Origin: Hyaloscypha bicolor E
Lineage: Eukaryota > Ascomycota > Leotiomycetes > Helotiales > Hyaloscyphaceae
Direction: 5' to 3'
Length of the DNA stretch: 64,000 nucleotides
NCBI RefSeq assembly: GCF_002865645.1
Contig: NW_020194515.1
Span: forward strand, 1,488,001-1,552,000
This document shows, one piece after another, positions 40,374-54,778 of this stretch. The translations under genes were made by a program, and so were the position numbers. Position 1 is the stretch's first letter, and every line of letters begins with the position of its first letter. The notes under the pieces are model-generated. The model was not told the DNA's origin. It saw nothing but the letters and a program-made list of their open reading frames with translations, and ran no database searches.

Positions 40374-40430
40374 AGGGGAAAAACTAAAACGACCCCGCCC
40401 CGGGTGTCGATTAGGGGTGTCGATTGGGAG
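40374..40430 (+). repeat. outer inverted repeat, left arm
   Basis: About 57 bp beginning AGGGGAAAAACTAAAACGAC and containing GTGTCGATTAGGGGTGTCGA. The reverse complement, with a few differences, is at 63285-63341. The arms flank the whole retrotransposon block. They could be the ends of a roughly 0.6-kb DNA element into which the outer gypsy element inserted. No target duplication is apparent. Confidence 0.7.
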
Positions 40431-40915
40431 CAGACCAGCCACTAACCCAAAGTAGAGGCGCTCAAACAAAAACACCAAAACCCTAGCTTTTTCTTTAATT
40501 CAATTTAATTTTATAAGGAATTAATACAATCTAATAACTGTTTCATTCGCTTATAGTATTAGTTAAAGGCTATTTAAATATCAACTTTTTATAAAATTTG
40601 GATTAGTAAAAGTTCTTTAAATTAAAGAAGTTTAAAAACTACTTATTTTAAAGCTTAAAGGCAAGCTTAAGAAAGCTTAGAAATTTAGTAAATAAGTCCC
40701 TAAAACCAGATACAAGAGCCCTATAAGCCTATGGCATTATAGGGTTCAGAAACTAGAACTTAATAAATTAGTATATAAACCCTCTTATATTAAAATACTA
40801 TTTTAAGGATCTTTATTATAAGTTAGGATATATATAATTATAATATAAGAGTTATAATATACTAGCTTATACTTATATAAAAAAAACCCAATTTAAGATT
40901 TTTAGAGAACTTAAT

Positions 40916-41120
40916 TATAATAACTAGTATAAGGATATAATCTACTAAGAACAGGATATCGGAAACAGGTATAAAATAAAGCTAAGCCGAAATTACTTAA
41001 ATAAAATAATACTAAAGATTAAGGTATTCTTCTTATTTTATTCTATAGCTTAGTATTTTCTAATATATAAGATTCTTTAAATTTTAAGCCTTTAATTATT
41101 ATATTAATCCCGCTATTATA
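40916..41120 (+). repeat. 5' LTR of element A
   Basis: This LTR has the same length (205 bp) as the LTR at 63048-63252 and aligns throughout. It has many C-to-T and G-to-A differences relative to that copy (for example CGGCTGG there is TAACTAG here). Confidence 0.92.
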
Positions 41121-42503
41121 TAATACTAAGCTTACTTAACTCGGCCTATAAAGGTAATATAATACTACTAGTAAAGAATTTGTATTTATTTTTGGAAAGT
41201 AAAAATAGAATACTGCTTTTAATATTTAATAACCTCCTTAAACTATAAAGAACTAGAGAGCTTAACTAGAAATATAATATTCTTTATAACTTAGTTAATC
41301 TCGAAGCCTGACTCTTAACTAAAATAAATAATATTTCTCTCTTAGTAATTAGTTCTTTACTAATATAAAAGAAGAAAGATATTATTCTTTATAATCCGGT
41401 TAATCTTAAAGCCTAACTCTTAACTAGAGTAAATAATATTTCCTTAATACTAATAAGAATAAAAGAACCGGCTTTCTTTTTCTAATATAGAAAAAATTAA
41501 TAGTAATTTACTAATTTAAAATAAGAAAAGATAATAGTCGGTTTTAGTCTACTAATTTAAAACTAGATAAGATAATAATTAGTTATAGTTTACTAATATT
41601 AAATAAGAAGAACTTACTTAGTACTTATTTCTATAGCTAATACTCTTTCTAAAGCTATTATAAATAGCCTGGAACCAAGTATTATTATTATAGGTATATT
41701 AGATAAGAGGTCCTAGTATAATAAAATAAAAAAGCCAAACTTTAATATTATAAACTTATATTACTAGAAAAGCTATTATAATACTATTTCGGAAGAAAAT
41801 ATTAAGAAATAGCTAGTTAATTTAGAACTTAAAATTAGTATAAATATTTCGAAAATAGATAAGGCCTAGTAAAGATTACTTATATGAGATAACCTTATTA
41901 ATAAATATTATCTTATAACTAATAAATAAGTAAAATACTACTAGAAATTCTATTTATATATTAACTAACTTACTAAGAAAGTTAATAAACTAGAGGTAAT
42001 TACTAGTTAATTTTATATAAGAAAAAGATTAATATAAGAAGAAATAATAAAATAAATATTTAAATAAATAAATATTTAGAAATATTATAGATTTCTATTA
42101 GGAGAACTATTTAGTAACTAATATTAAGGCTTCTTTCTACTTTTAATTTATAATAATTAATTATAGCTTATTAGAATTAAGAATTCCGCTCTATTTATAA
42201 ATAAGAATAATTACTAGATTAATAATTAGATATTTAATATAAGAAATAAACTAATATAGAACTCTTCTAAATTTAATAATAAACTACTAAAAATTACTTA
42301 TATAATATAATTAGTTATTAGAAATATTTATAACTTTATTTATAATTAACTAAAACCTAAATTAGTTAGATAAATTTCAATTACTAAATAGATCTTTAAG
42401 ATTCTTTAATAAGTTTATAATAAAAATAAAAAAATAAAATACTAGGAAATAAAAAAAATATACTAATACCTAAAATAAAAAAACAAGCTATTTCTAGTTA
42501 TTG

Positions 42504-42802
42504 GTTTACTAGTAATATATAATACTATTATATAGGTATAGAAGTACTATTTATATAAGATTAGTAAAGTTATTATTATTTAGAAGTAAGAATTATAGTA
42601 TTATAGTATTAATATATAATCCCTAAATTTGCTAAGCCTAAAGGAGTCTAGTTTACTAGTTAAGTTACTAATAGGATACGAGGTTATATAACTATATCCT
42701 ATTATCTATATTCTATTACTCATATCCTATTATTTATGTCTTATATCCCGTATCTTGTAACTATACATATAACTCCCAAAGAAATAATTATACTAATACT
42801 AG
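42504..42802 (-). repeat. LTR of element C, left
   Basis: Aligns with 48708-49019 from TTTACTAGTAATATATAA to CCCAAAGAAATA and ATACTAATACTAG. Confidence 0.8.
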
Positions 42803-43059
42803 AAACTCTCTAAAAATGCAAAAAAATAGTATCTCTCTTTAATTACATACAAATTTCCTAATCCGGTCTAGTATCAGATTTCCCAAATACTCTATATATT
42901 TATATTACTTCCGAGGTTTTAGTTATATACCAAAGGCTATAGCCTTTTATATATAATTTCCCCTCCTATAATATCCTCCTATCTTATATATCTATTTCCC
43001 GTCCTATTTATACTCGACTTATTTCTCTATATCTAATTATATAGTATTTATATTAATTA

Positions 43060-43351
43060 GGTATTTAAGGGCATTTATTAGCTTTAATTTCGTTATGAAA
43101 TCGGCAGGATTTAATTTTCCCTTAATTTATTTAATTTCTGTAATCTCTTATTATTTATATACCTAGTAAAAGTATATTATATTAATTATTAGATGCTTTT
43201 CTCGAGTAGTTCCTAATTTAATGAGGCATTTATATAACGACTTTGAATTCGTATAAACTACTAGTAATAATTCTATTTCTAGTATTCTATTAATTATAGA
43301 TTTGACTAAAGTACTTATATTAAAGCCATAAGCCATACTATAAAGTTCCAA
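43060..43351 (-). pseudogene. copia RNase H remnant
   Basis: The minus-strand frame at 43163-43351 reads ELYSMAYGFNISTLVKS and VVYTNSKSLYKCLIKLGTT, the copia RNase H pattern in which T-D-S-K-S-L-Y is expected. NPADFITK follows at about 43100. The Asp of TDSKSLY has become Asn, a G-to-A change. This is one of the few places in the block with an open frame over 60 codons. Confidence 0.85.
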
Positions 43352-45179
43352 AGCTAGAATATTTCTAGTAACTCTCTTGCATTTAGTAGAGAACTAGTAA
43401 ATAATATTAGTATATCTAGTTCCGTTTACTAGAACTAGAATATATCTAGTTTAAAAGAAGAGATCTCTATTATTTATAAATAAAGTATTTATAAAAACAA
43501 TTAAATATAAGAACTTCTTTACTAGCTTTACGAATCTTAGTTCTCTAGTAGTATTCTTAATTTGCTATTAAATACGTTTATTAAGTGCCTTTATATTAGT
43601 TTCCGAGGATTTAATAGCCTAAGCCATAATTAATAGGTTATATAAAGCTTCTGGTTAATAGACTAATATAATATATACTTATCTAGTATATTAGGTAATA
43701 TATTAGTTCTTAATAGAGAGATCTTAACGAATAGTATTTCTACTATTTATAGTAATAGTATTTTTTATAGAAATAGTTCGGAGGTTTTTATACTAGTATT
43801 CTTATATAAGAGTAATTCTAGTAGTATTTATATAAATAATACCTCTATTAAACTTGAGATTATAATTAATAATAAGGCATTTATATTCCTTAGCTAAGAA
43901 CTTAGCCTTATAGAGCTTTAGTTACTTTACCTTTATAAAATTATTAGTTCTAATAAATAGAGTATTATTAGTTTAAAGGCTAATAATTCCGAAAAGTTAC
44001 TTATTATAAAGGAAGCAAGAGTTATAAGTTAACTATTTTATAAAAAGCTCGTTAATATAATAGAAATAGTAAGTCTTAAACTAGTAATTCCCAGCTTCCG
44101 GTATACTATATAGTAGTTTTATAATCTTTAGAACCGAATTATTATTTAGATTTAGCTTTCTAGTAAGCTTATAAGATAAGTTAATATAAAAATTATAGTT
44201 AAGTAAGGTTATTAATTAGATATAAGCTTGCGAGATATTATATAAATATAGCTCTATAATATCTATTATTATAGTAATAATACTAAGAATAATTCTCTAG
44301 CTAATATATTAAATAGTAGGTAATTATATTAATACTATATATTTCTTATTATTATTATAAGCCTAAATAACTAGTCTCGACTTTTTAAGCTCTCTTTCTA
44401 TATCCTTATTCTTAATCTTATTAATAAACCAGGAATTAAAGATATATATCTTCTTTAGTATCTAAGATCTAAAAGTAACTTTAAATATACTTTTTTCTAA
44501 AAGGCTAGTAATTTTAACTTAATAGGAGTTCTTATATAGGTTATTATTTTATAGAAATACCGTAATATCCGGATTCTTATAAGAGTATTCTCTATTATAC
44601 TTTAATAAAATAGCAGGAATAATAGGAGAAATCATACCTATATTACTTTTAGCCTTATTATAGAATTCGAGAATAGGTTCAGGTTTAGGGCTATTAGTAA
44701 TAACTTTAATATTCCCTATATAAAAGGGCTTTATAGAAATTAAGTAAAAAGTAGTATTACTATATAGTAAAGCTAGTATATAGTCTTTCCTATTAATGGC
44801 TACTAGCTTATATGGCCTATCCTAATTACTAGATTAACTAGTATTTCCTTTATACTATATAAGAATATCCGAATTTAAGGGAAGTTTATAAATATTAGTA
44901 ATACTAGAATTATTTCGGGTATTTAGGATATTTATAATCTAGTATCTAGCTTAAAGCTTCTAAATTTCTATTATTGCCTTTTTAAATACTACTAATTACT
45001 ATAATATAGTTAGTAATAGGGTATTATATTTAGTTATTCGGGATAAAGTACTATAAACTAAGAGAGTTAGAATAATATTATTAGATCTAGTAGAATTATT
45101 AATGGCCTTAAAAGCTATTTAGAATATAGTATTCTTATTAATTCTATTAATTTTGGCTATAATAATAAGATAAGTATAT

Positions 45180-45890
45180 TAAATTAGGCTATAGTAATAT
45201 TCTATAATTCCGATAAAGCTATAAGCTTCTATAGGAATAATTTTAACCTTAGTTCCTATAGTATTTGCAAGCTAAGTAAATTTTTTATTAGTAAACTGCT
45301 TTCTGGTATCTACTATAATCTAATTAGGAGAACCTAAATAGGTATTAATCTAATATTATTTTAGGGTATCCTAAATATATAATATACTAATATTTTAAAG
45401 CTATTAGCCGGCTTAATATCTAGTACCTTTATTAATAATATAAAGTATAGGCTTACCGGAAATATAGAAAATATTAATAATAATAGAATAATTAAAGCTA
45501 ATATTATTTCTTAGATTAAACTTAAATTATTCCGGTAATTATCCGAATTTCTGGTATTATTTATAGTATTTTATAAGATACTTAAGGGCTTTTATATTAA
45601 TATTATAGCCTGCTTATTCTAGTATATTTCGAAGCTTACTAATAAATAAATAACTAAAATAGTAATATAGATATTATAATTTAACCTTTATAAGAAAGCA
45701 GGAGTTATAGATAAAGAATTCGGAAATAAAGCTTTATAGAATAGTATTCTAAAGCAGGAAAAAGTATTTAAAATATTATATTATAGGTATAAAGTATCTA
45801 TTAAAAGTAATAAGATAATTAGTAAAATTATTAAAATAGACCTCTAGCTTATTTATATTAGCCAAGCTAAATAGAAATAGAGTCTTTATA
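45180..45890 (-). pseudogene. RIP-mutated copia GAG-pre-integrase/integrase
   Basis: This is the mutated homologue of the clean fragments at 24732-25550. The words GGCTTACCGGAAAT, CCGAATTTCTGG, TTCTAGTA and GCCAAGCTAA are shared, and nearly all differences are C-to-T or G-to-A. Here the two parts that lie on opposite strands at 24.7-25.5 kb are colinear. Confidence 0.9.
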
Positions 45891-47990
45891 GGTATAATAT
45901 AGAATTATACTTGCCTAATTAGTATTCTTACTATTATAGATCTAATAAAGAATATAGATCTAATACTAAACTAGATATTAACTTAATCTTTAGTGATTTT
46001 ATTAAGTTAGATACTATTATTAGTCTGCTATAAAGCTTGGAATTAGTTAGAATTAGTAATTGAGAATCTAGAGGTTCCGGTATTAATTATAATTTTATAA
46101 AAATAGTAAGTATTATATCTTAATATATTATTAATTATAAATGTTTGGGTATTTTCTATTTATTTAATAGGCTTTAAGATATGGTTTTTACCTATTATCT
46201 AGTATATAAAGAAAAGAGATATAAGGTTATTTATAAGAGTATTAGTTATAGGAATAATAGGAATAGGAGCTATAGAAGCGGCTAGAAAGCTTTTAATAAA
46301 AATAAAATAGAAATTAAAGTAATATTTATTTCCTTTATCTATTTTTACTAATAAGGCTTTAAAAGTATTATTTACTAGTTTATTCTTATTATTCTCATTA
46401 TCTTTTTCTTTTTCGAATTTAGTAATATATTATATATAAATACTACTAAAGTATTTATTAAAGTTACGGGTATTTCGAGATCTAAATTAGTAAATGTTTT
46501 TATTCTTAAATTAAGCCTTCTTAGTTTCTTATTTCTCTAGTATATACTTCTATAAGCAGTATTCGGGTCTCTTATATATAAAATATAACTTCGGAATATA
46601 ATTATTATAGTTATAGGACTTGAAATAGTTATTATAGATTTTGAAGTTATAGCTAAGTCTATATTAATAATTTCCGGATAGGTAATAGTTTAAAGGGTTT
46701 TAAGAATAGTATTATTAATTAGTAAAGAGAATCTTGGTATTAATCTATTATTTCTTTTTATAAGTAGTAATAAATAATTAGAACTTATTAATAAATTAGC
46801 CAAGATTAGAAGAAGAATCCGAAACTATATATTAGTATACTAGTATACCTTAATAAGAGGTAATAATCTTATTATATAGAAATTCGGTATTTTATAAGAC
46901 AAATACTAGTTTATATTACAATTTATATAGGTTATTAATTAGTAACTAGACGAGTTTAAATATTATTTTTTTAGGATATTAAGCTATTATAATTACTATT
47001 ATAATAGTATTTCACTTGTCTAAGTTTTAATATTAGAAACCAGGGCCTTTAAAGAAGCTATAAATGTTTATATAGGCCTCTTTATATATATATTAAGAGA
47101 GCTAGTTATTATAAAAATAATCTTATATTAGTTCTTTTAATATAATAGGAAAAGCTCTTACTAATACTTTTTATAGAAGCTCTATATATTAGTAAATATT
47201 AAGGAAAATAGCGAGATTTTAGTTAAAACTACTATTAGTTCTATTATATTTCTATATCTTAGTATATATTTTTACTATTTCTCTAATTAGCTTTATAGTA
47301 AAAGGGCTAGCTAAAGGGCTATTTAAAGGTAATAAAAGTAGTAGAAGTAATAGAAATCTGTTATTACTAGCTTTCTATAATTTAATACTAGTAGAAGTAA
47401 TTATAGATAATAAAGAAATATAAGTAATAATTAATTTAGTTTATTAATTTCTTATAATACTATTATTAAGAGATATATATAATAAGATAATAGGGCCCGT
47501 ATTAAGGTCTAGTTTAGTAGTAATAATATTAGCTATAGTCTATATATATTATTCTTTTTCCTAAATAGTATTAACTAAGAACTATATAATAGTAAGTCCC
47601 TTATTATTTTATTTAATATAAATGCTACTATATTATAAAATAGCTCGTAATTTATATAATATATATTAATCTAGATAATTAAGTATTTCGAGGTTAAAAT
47701 TACTAAAATTCTTCTTAAATAATTCCCAGAGATTATTATTAGTTAACTTCTTTATCTTATACTAGAATAGTCTAGTATTAAAATAGTCTAGAACTTTCTT
47801 ATTACTATAGGTAATTAGGTTAATACCGCCTTTCTATTTCTTTACCTATATATATTTATCTTATAGTTCTACTATATTAAATCCCTAGGGTTAAGCCCTT
47901 CTTAATATATATGTAATTTATAATAAGAGAGATTTAAAGGTAAAATAGTTCGTAATAAGTTTATAGAAAGAATTTGGTAATAAAGATATT

Positions 47991-48120
47991 CAGATATCTG
48001 GTTTAGATACCAGATATCTGGTTTAGATACTAGATACCTAGTTTAGATACCAGATATCTGATTTAGATATTAGATTAAGATACTAGATACCTGGTTTAGA
48101 TATCAGATATCTCAGATATC
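47991..48120. repeat. short tandem repeats in element C
   Basis: A unit of about 18-20 nt, CAGATATCTGGTTTAGATAC, is repeated about seven times with variants. It contains self-complementary parts (GATACCAGATATCTGG). It is internal to element C, near its 5' (Gag) side. Confidence 0.75.
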
Positions 48121-48707
48121 TAGGGATATTAAGAGTATTAAAGTAAATATTTTGCCCTTAAATATTTCGTCTATAATAAGAAATTTAGGAAGTGAAATAT
48201 TATAATTCCGGGAAGGTCTAAAGCTCAAAGAACTCGATTTAATAGTAAAATTAAAGTAGTAGTTAAAGAGCTTTAAGGATATATATAAAGTATATATTCC
48301 GGAGAAAGTGTCTTATAAATACGGGTATTATATAAATAGAAAAAATAGGTTCCAAGAAAGTAGTCTTAGGGCTAAAAGAAATTGGTTTTAAAGAATAGTA
48401 AATAATTAAATAGATAAATAATTAAATAGCTAACTACTTATTAATTAATAAGAACTAGAGTCTTTTCCCTTAGGCTACCGGATGTTTTATAGAGTTAATA
48501 AGTAATTTTCTCTTTTAATAGAGTAATTATTAGTCCTTAGTAAAAGCTAGCTATTTTTTCTTTTAGGCTACCGGATATTTTATAGAGTTAATAGATAATT
48601 CCCTTCTTTAATATAGACTAATTCAATTTTACTATAGGCTATCAGATATTTCTTTAGCTTAAAAGATTCTATTCTCTAATTTATATATATAAACTAATTA
48701 GTATTAA

Positions 48708-49019
48708 TTTACTAGTAATATATAATACTATTATATAGGTATAGAAGTATTATTTATATAAGATTAGTAAAGTTATTATTATTTAGAAATAAGAATTATA
48801 GTATTATAGTATTAATATGCGATCCCTAAATCTGCTAAGCCTAAAGGGGTCTAGTTTACTAGTCGAGTTATTAATGGGATACGAGGTTATATAACTATAT
48901 CTCATATCTTATATCTTATTATCTATATCCTATTACCTATATTCTATTACCCATATCCCGTATCCCGTGTCCCGTGACTATATACGTGACTCCCAAAGAA
49001 ATAGCTATACTAATACTAG
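48708..49019 (-). repeat. LTR of element C, right
   Basis: Partner of 42504-42802. It is slightly longer because of extra CCTATTA/CCCATATCCC-type units near 48900-48990. Confidence 0.8.
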
Positions 49020-50639
49020 TATTCTAGATAAAGTTTACTTATTTAATAATAAAACTAGAGAAGTTACTAAATAACTAATATAATAATTTAATAAATAAAA
49101 TAAATCTCGAGCTACTTAAGAGCTTAGATAATAAGAAGTTTAATATTTCTAGGAACTTTATTAAATAATATATAAAATAAGAAAATAGGCTTCTTTTAAT
49201 TAAAAATTAGTAATTTCAGGAAAAATAACTAGTAGAAACTATTTACTATTAAATATTATTCCGGACTAAAAAGCCTATTAGAATTCAAGAAGCTATAATA
49301 ATTCTATATCTAATAGATTAACCTTAGTAGCTAGTATTCTAATAGCTAAAAGAAATAGTTTATTAAAAATTTAAAAAGAAACTAGACCGGCTAAAGAGTC
49401 TTTATTATTATAGCTATAGAAGGCCTAAATATATAAAAAATACTTGTCCTAACTTTAATAAAGTTATATCTATTAAAAAGAATTATTTAGAAAAAGCTAA
49501 TAATTTAGGAATAAATAATAAGAATACTAATTCTTATTTATTATCTAATAAAAAATATAATATTAATAAATCGAGAAAAGTTTAGCTCTAGATATAAAAA
49601 TAGCCTTTCTAGAATAAGAATTCTATTAAGAACTTATAGATCTTACTTAGCTAATTAACGGGAACTAGTTCCTTATTAATTATAAAATAAGCTAGAAAGG
49701 CAAAATTATAACTTTCTAGTATTTAATAAATACTAGAATAAATATATATATTCTAATTAATTAAAAGTATATTTATTTCTTAATAAAAGTATTATAAATA
49801 CTTTTATATAAACTCAAAACCCCTATTTCCTTATAAGGTTTTAATAAATAACTTAATAAAGCTATTTAATATCTAATTATTATGGATTTAGCTATTAATT
49901 AGTATTCCTAAACTTAATAATATTTATTTATTACTAATTTCGGCTTTTATAATATAATTCTAGAAAAGAAATAGCTAGTAAAATATAATATTTTACTGGA
50001 CTATTAACGGAATTAGCTTTATTAGCCAGAGAACTATAAAGCAAATTAGCTAAATCCTATTTAAAAAATCTAATATTTTAATAAGAAATATTAAAAAAAT
50101 AATTGTCCTAAAAATATTTTAATTAGGATCCTAAAAAGAACTAGTAAAACCAGACCCAAGAAATAAAAAAATATATTTCTTACTTTTTTATAAAACCTTC
50201 TTATAAGAAAAGCTAAATATTAAATAAGAAAGAAAAAGCTAGATCTTAATACTCTCGAAATAGTTAAGCTATTAGGCTATTTCTACTATTTTATTAGAGT
50301 AGCTATTTTCTAATTAAGTACTAAAGACTTTAGTAATTTAGTCGAATTAATTACTATTAATAAGATTAATTATATATTTAAGAAATATTTATTATTACTT
50401 ATAATAATTATATAACTAATATTATAGCTTGCTAGATATTATATTTAAACTAGTAATCTAATATATTTCCTAAATATAAATAAATCTAATACTTTTAATA
50501 ATATATTATTTTTTAATCCTAAAGAACTTTAAGAGCTTTAGATATTTCTTCCTATATAGCTATATAATATAGCCGGGGCGTTTTTTAAAAAAGTAATAAA
50601 TGAGCTTTTCTAGTCTTAATTCTTTAATTATAAACTCTA

Positions 50640-51240
50640 TTTTAATAAACTAGATCCTTTAATAAAAATAGTCTATTTCTATAAAATAAGTCCTAATAAA
50701 CTCGAAAAAATAAGAAAATATCTTATTAAGAACCTAAAAAAGAGTTTTATTAAGCTATTTAAATTCTTTTTCTTATTACTAGTCTTATTTATTAAAAAGA
50801 AAAATAATAGCCTATAATTTTATATTAATTATTAATAGCTAAATACTATAATAAAAAAGAACTATTATTTCTTATTATTTATTATTAAAACTCTTAACTA
50901 ATTAGCTAAATTATTAGTATTTACTAAATTAGATATTTAATATATTTTTAATTAAATTTATATAAAACTAGCTTCTATAGTATAAGTAGCTTTTAGAATA
51001 AGATATAGATTCTTTAAACTAGTAGTTCTATTATTTAGATTTCATAATAATCTAGTAACTTTTTAATAATATATTAATACTATTTTAATAAATTATTTAG
51101 ATAACTTTTATTTAGCCTATATTAATAATATACTAATCTTTTCTAAGAATAAAAAGAAGTATTAATAATATATTAGAATAGTTTTATAAAAGCTTTAAGA
51201 TACCGGATTATAAATTAATATTTATAAATACAAATTTAAA
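50640..51240 (+). pseudogene. reverse transcriptase remnant of element A
   Basis: The plus-strand translation shows FYINY-LNTI-KKN-Y, LVFTKLDI, VAFRIRYRFFKLVVL and AYINNILIFSK in the order of a Ty3/gypsy reverse transcriptase, with stops at mutated Gln and Trp positions. The catalytic YIDD reads YINN. Confidence 0.8.
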
Positions 51241-52090
51241 ATCTTTAAAATAATATTCTTAGGATTTATTATCTCGAATTAAAATATATAAATAGATCTT
51301 ACTAAAACCTTTATTATTTAAAACTAGTATTAATCTATAATAAAAAAAATAGTTATTTTTAGGCTTTTATAACTTTTATTATAGGTTTATCTAAATCTAT
51401 AAATATATTTCTTATTTTCTAAATTATCTAATTAAAAAAAATACTTTACTAAAGTTTATATTTAATAAAACCTAGCTAGATATTTTTAATTAGCTTAAAG
51501 ATTTACTTTTCTTTATTTTTATATTTCTCTATTTCAAATATAATAAAAAAACTTATCTAGAAATTAATTATTTAGATCTAGCTATTATAGATATATTCTT
51601 TTAAAAAAGCCTAGAGAATAAATAATAGTATCTGATCTTATTTTATTCTAAAGCTCTTTAAAAAACTAAAAACTACTATAAAGTTTATAATAAGGAATTT
51701 CTTATTATTATTTAGGGATTCTGGAAATAGTAAATAGAACTAATTAGCTTACCTAATTTTCTAATTATTACTAATTATAAAGCTCTCGAATATTTTAGTA
51801 CTAAGAGGCTCTTAAATAAATAATAAATCTAATAAATGAATTTCCTATTATAATTCTATTACTAAATTACTTATTAGCTAGGTAAAAATAATATTATTAC
51901 TAATATCTTATTCCGAAAAAACAAGCTTATACTAATTTAGAAATAGACTAAGGAATTTAAAAGAACTAGATAAGTTATTTTATTAGATATAATTCTTACT
52001 TTTACTAAAATAATAAATATAGCTTATATTTCTGCTAAAATAAAAGAAATAAATAAACTATTTATTATAATTAAAGTTCTATAAGCTAAT

Positions 52091-52388
52091 TATAATGTGT
52101 ATAGGGTCGCACGTAACTTAAGGGCATATAATGAACCTCGGATATCGCGGGTATTAATTAGGGAGTTCAGTAGCCCTTTAATATCCTAACTAATTATTAT
52201 TTATATTATATATATTAGGCTTATAAATTACTAATTATATATATGCTATTAGGGCCTCCTATTTAGAAAGGGCTTCCCTAGACCTTATAGAAGGAATAGA
52301 GATTAGTTTTATACTAAATTTAATACTATAGTTTTATAATATATTAATTTATTCTATTATCTTATTACCTACTAATAAATACCTTATA
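52091..52388 (+). repeat. 5' LTR of element B
   Basis: 298 bp, from TATAATGTGTATAGGG to AAATACCTTATA. The terminal TG and CA are mutated to TA. It aligns over its full length with 59620-59917. Confidence 0.93.
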
Positions 52389-54778
52389 AGCTAATCTCTC
52401 TACCCTTAAAAAAAATAGTTTAATAAGTAATTATATTTCGAAATCTGCGAAATATATAACCTCTTACTAAAGCTATTTCTATAGAGGAAGTCGACTAGAT
52501 TAACCCCGATATAGGTAATAGCAAAGGCTTGTCTAATACTTTTAATAAGGCCCCTTAGGAGCCTCCGAGAGCTAGTAATAATAACGGAAATAATCCCGGT
52601 AATAATTAAGATACCGAGATTAATACCCGAGTTACTACTGCCTAAGCTACGGAACAGGGCTTATATACTAAAGTCGAAGCGCTCTAATAAAAGCAAGAAT
52701 TAGTAGATATAATTAACTAGTATATCCTATAATTAGAGTAATATAAAGATATCCTCAGGAATACCTTACGGTTTACTATATCTTATAGAAACTCTATTCG
52801 TGAGTCTATTTCCTCTTCCTTAGTAATTCCTACCAGGGAACTTCCTAAAATAGGATTAGAACCTATCCCCTTTCCTAATATAATAAGCTTTAAGAGTAAT
52901 CTCGATACTATCCGTTAGGAGCTATTATATAATATCCTAAAGATATATTTAGACCAAAAGAAGCTTTTTAAGGTCCGGATACCTAACTTATATTATAGAA
53001 AGTCCCTTAAGGAATAAAGGATATTTATATTTTTCTGGGAGGCAGTTTTTAGGACCTAGCCTTAGACTTATAATAAATACTTTTCTAGAGTTAACTCTAT
53101 TATAAGTACCTTTAGGAACGAACCTTATAATACTTAGGAAGCTATAATAAAGTAAAGCCTATTATTATATAAGGTCTATTAGGAGCAATTTAAGGCCTAT
53201 TTGGCTAATATATTTCAAGTACCTCAAATCCGTTAATAAGACGCCTTTAAGGAACTCCGAGATCTTTATTAGAAAGATAGCGAGATAGTTACTAAGTTAT
53301 ATATTTGGATAATTAATCTCGAAATTAACTAGGACCTATATCCTAAGAGGAACCGGATCCGGACTCTTAATATTATTTTATCTAACTATAAGACTCGTTA
53401 GATACTTATATCTATTTTTTTAGAAAGTAAGGCAGTATCTATTTCTGAATAGCTTAAGAAAGCTTAGAAAGCAGAATATACTACTTATCCTAAATCAAGA
53501 AAAATAAAGACAAGAGAGTCTAGTAAAGGTAATTCTGCCCCTAAGAACTCTAACTTAGCAAATTCTAATTTATAAGGCTATTAAAAAAGGAAGAATAAGT
53601 TCCGAAAATTATATAAGAAACCCTCAGGTAGTACTTTGGCTTCTTTAAGGCCTTAATAAAGTACTAGTTCCACTTTAGGTATAATTTATTAGACTTATAA
53701 ATAGAAAAAATACTTTTCAGGAAATATAAAGTATTCCAAGTATACCAAATAGGCTTAATAGAACCCTAATAAGGCCAAAACTATAAAAGAGTCAAGGCAT
53801 TTATAGAAGCAAGTTAATACTATTATTATAGAGAAGTATTCTAAAAGAGACTTTTCTAAGAAATAGGGAAAAGAAAAGGCCAAATCTTAAATATTAATAA
53901 TTTTGGCTATAATAAAAAAGGCATATTATTTTATATAACTATTTAAGCAAGATTAATATAGCCAGAAATAGGTACCTTAGAGGTATATAGCGGATTTAGT
54001 AATACCGGATTAGACTATAACTTCCTTAATAATAATTAGACTTAAAGCCGGGGCTTTACTGCCTTAGCTAAGTATAACTAAAAGTTTATAACCTTTTATA
54101 GGAACAGATTTAAGGTCTATTAAGCCTATAATCTTAAGGTATTTATTATAGATAATTATAGTAAGATGCGTTTTTTTAAGCTCCGGTTCTATAGATATAA
54201 GAATATTAGCTCTTATAGCCTTGTCTTTAGTATAGAATTTTATAAAGTAACTCTTATATAATATATAGACTATATTAAGAAATAATAGATATATATACCT
54301 ATATAGCCTAATAATATTAAGATCCTAATACCAAAAGAATTTAGTAAGAAGCTTAACTAGTACCCTGAGCTAGTACCTTAAGTCTTATTCTTAACTAAAG
54401 GTAAATATAACTGTCCTAGATAGTAGGCTTTATATATTTGTAATAGTTACTAGGTCTCTGCTTTATTATATAGTTCTAGTAATACTAAATAGGAGTTTTT
54501 AATATAGTAAATTAATACCCTCCGGAAAGAGGCCTTAGAGGTGCCTGTCTATCTCTGGGATAATAAATATAAAGACTTCTTAGAGGTTTTTGACCCTAAT
54601 AAAGCTTTGGAACTTCCTGATCTTAGTAGTATTAAATACTCTATTAATATAGATAATATAGTCTTATACGGGCCTTTATATAATCTATTAGAGACCTAAC
54701 TAGAAGTATTATATCTATATTTATAGGATATGCTTTATAAATATTAGATAAGGCCTAGTAAAAGTCTAGTAAAAGTAC

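Larger units (their letters stand above)
42504..49019 (-). mobile_element. nested Ty1/copia element C
   Basis: Direct repeats of about 299 and 312 bp (42504-42802 and 48708-49019) flank copia coding remnants on the minus strand. In element order these are Gag (about 46000-48000), GAG-pre-integrase and integrase (about 45180-45890), reverse transcriptase (about 43400-44900), and RNase H ending in NPADFITK (about 43060-43351). The LTRs differ by transitions and by a variable run of CCTATTA-like units. It lies inside the Gag region of element A. The exact ends and target duplication could not be fixed because of mutation. Confidence 0.82.

Noticed and set aside
47991..48120. CRISPR-like array
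   Set aside because: Units are directly adjacent with no unique spacers, in a eukaryotic retrotransposon.
42504..49019. Target duplication of copia element C
   Set aside because: Candidate 5-mers (ATTGG/ACTAG or TTGGT/CTAGT) match only if RIP transitions are allowed and do not leave TG/CA ends, so none is claimed.
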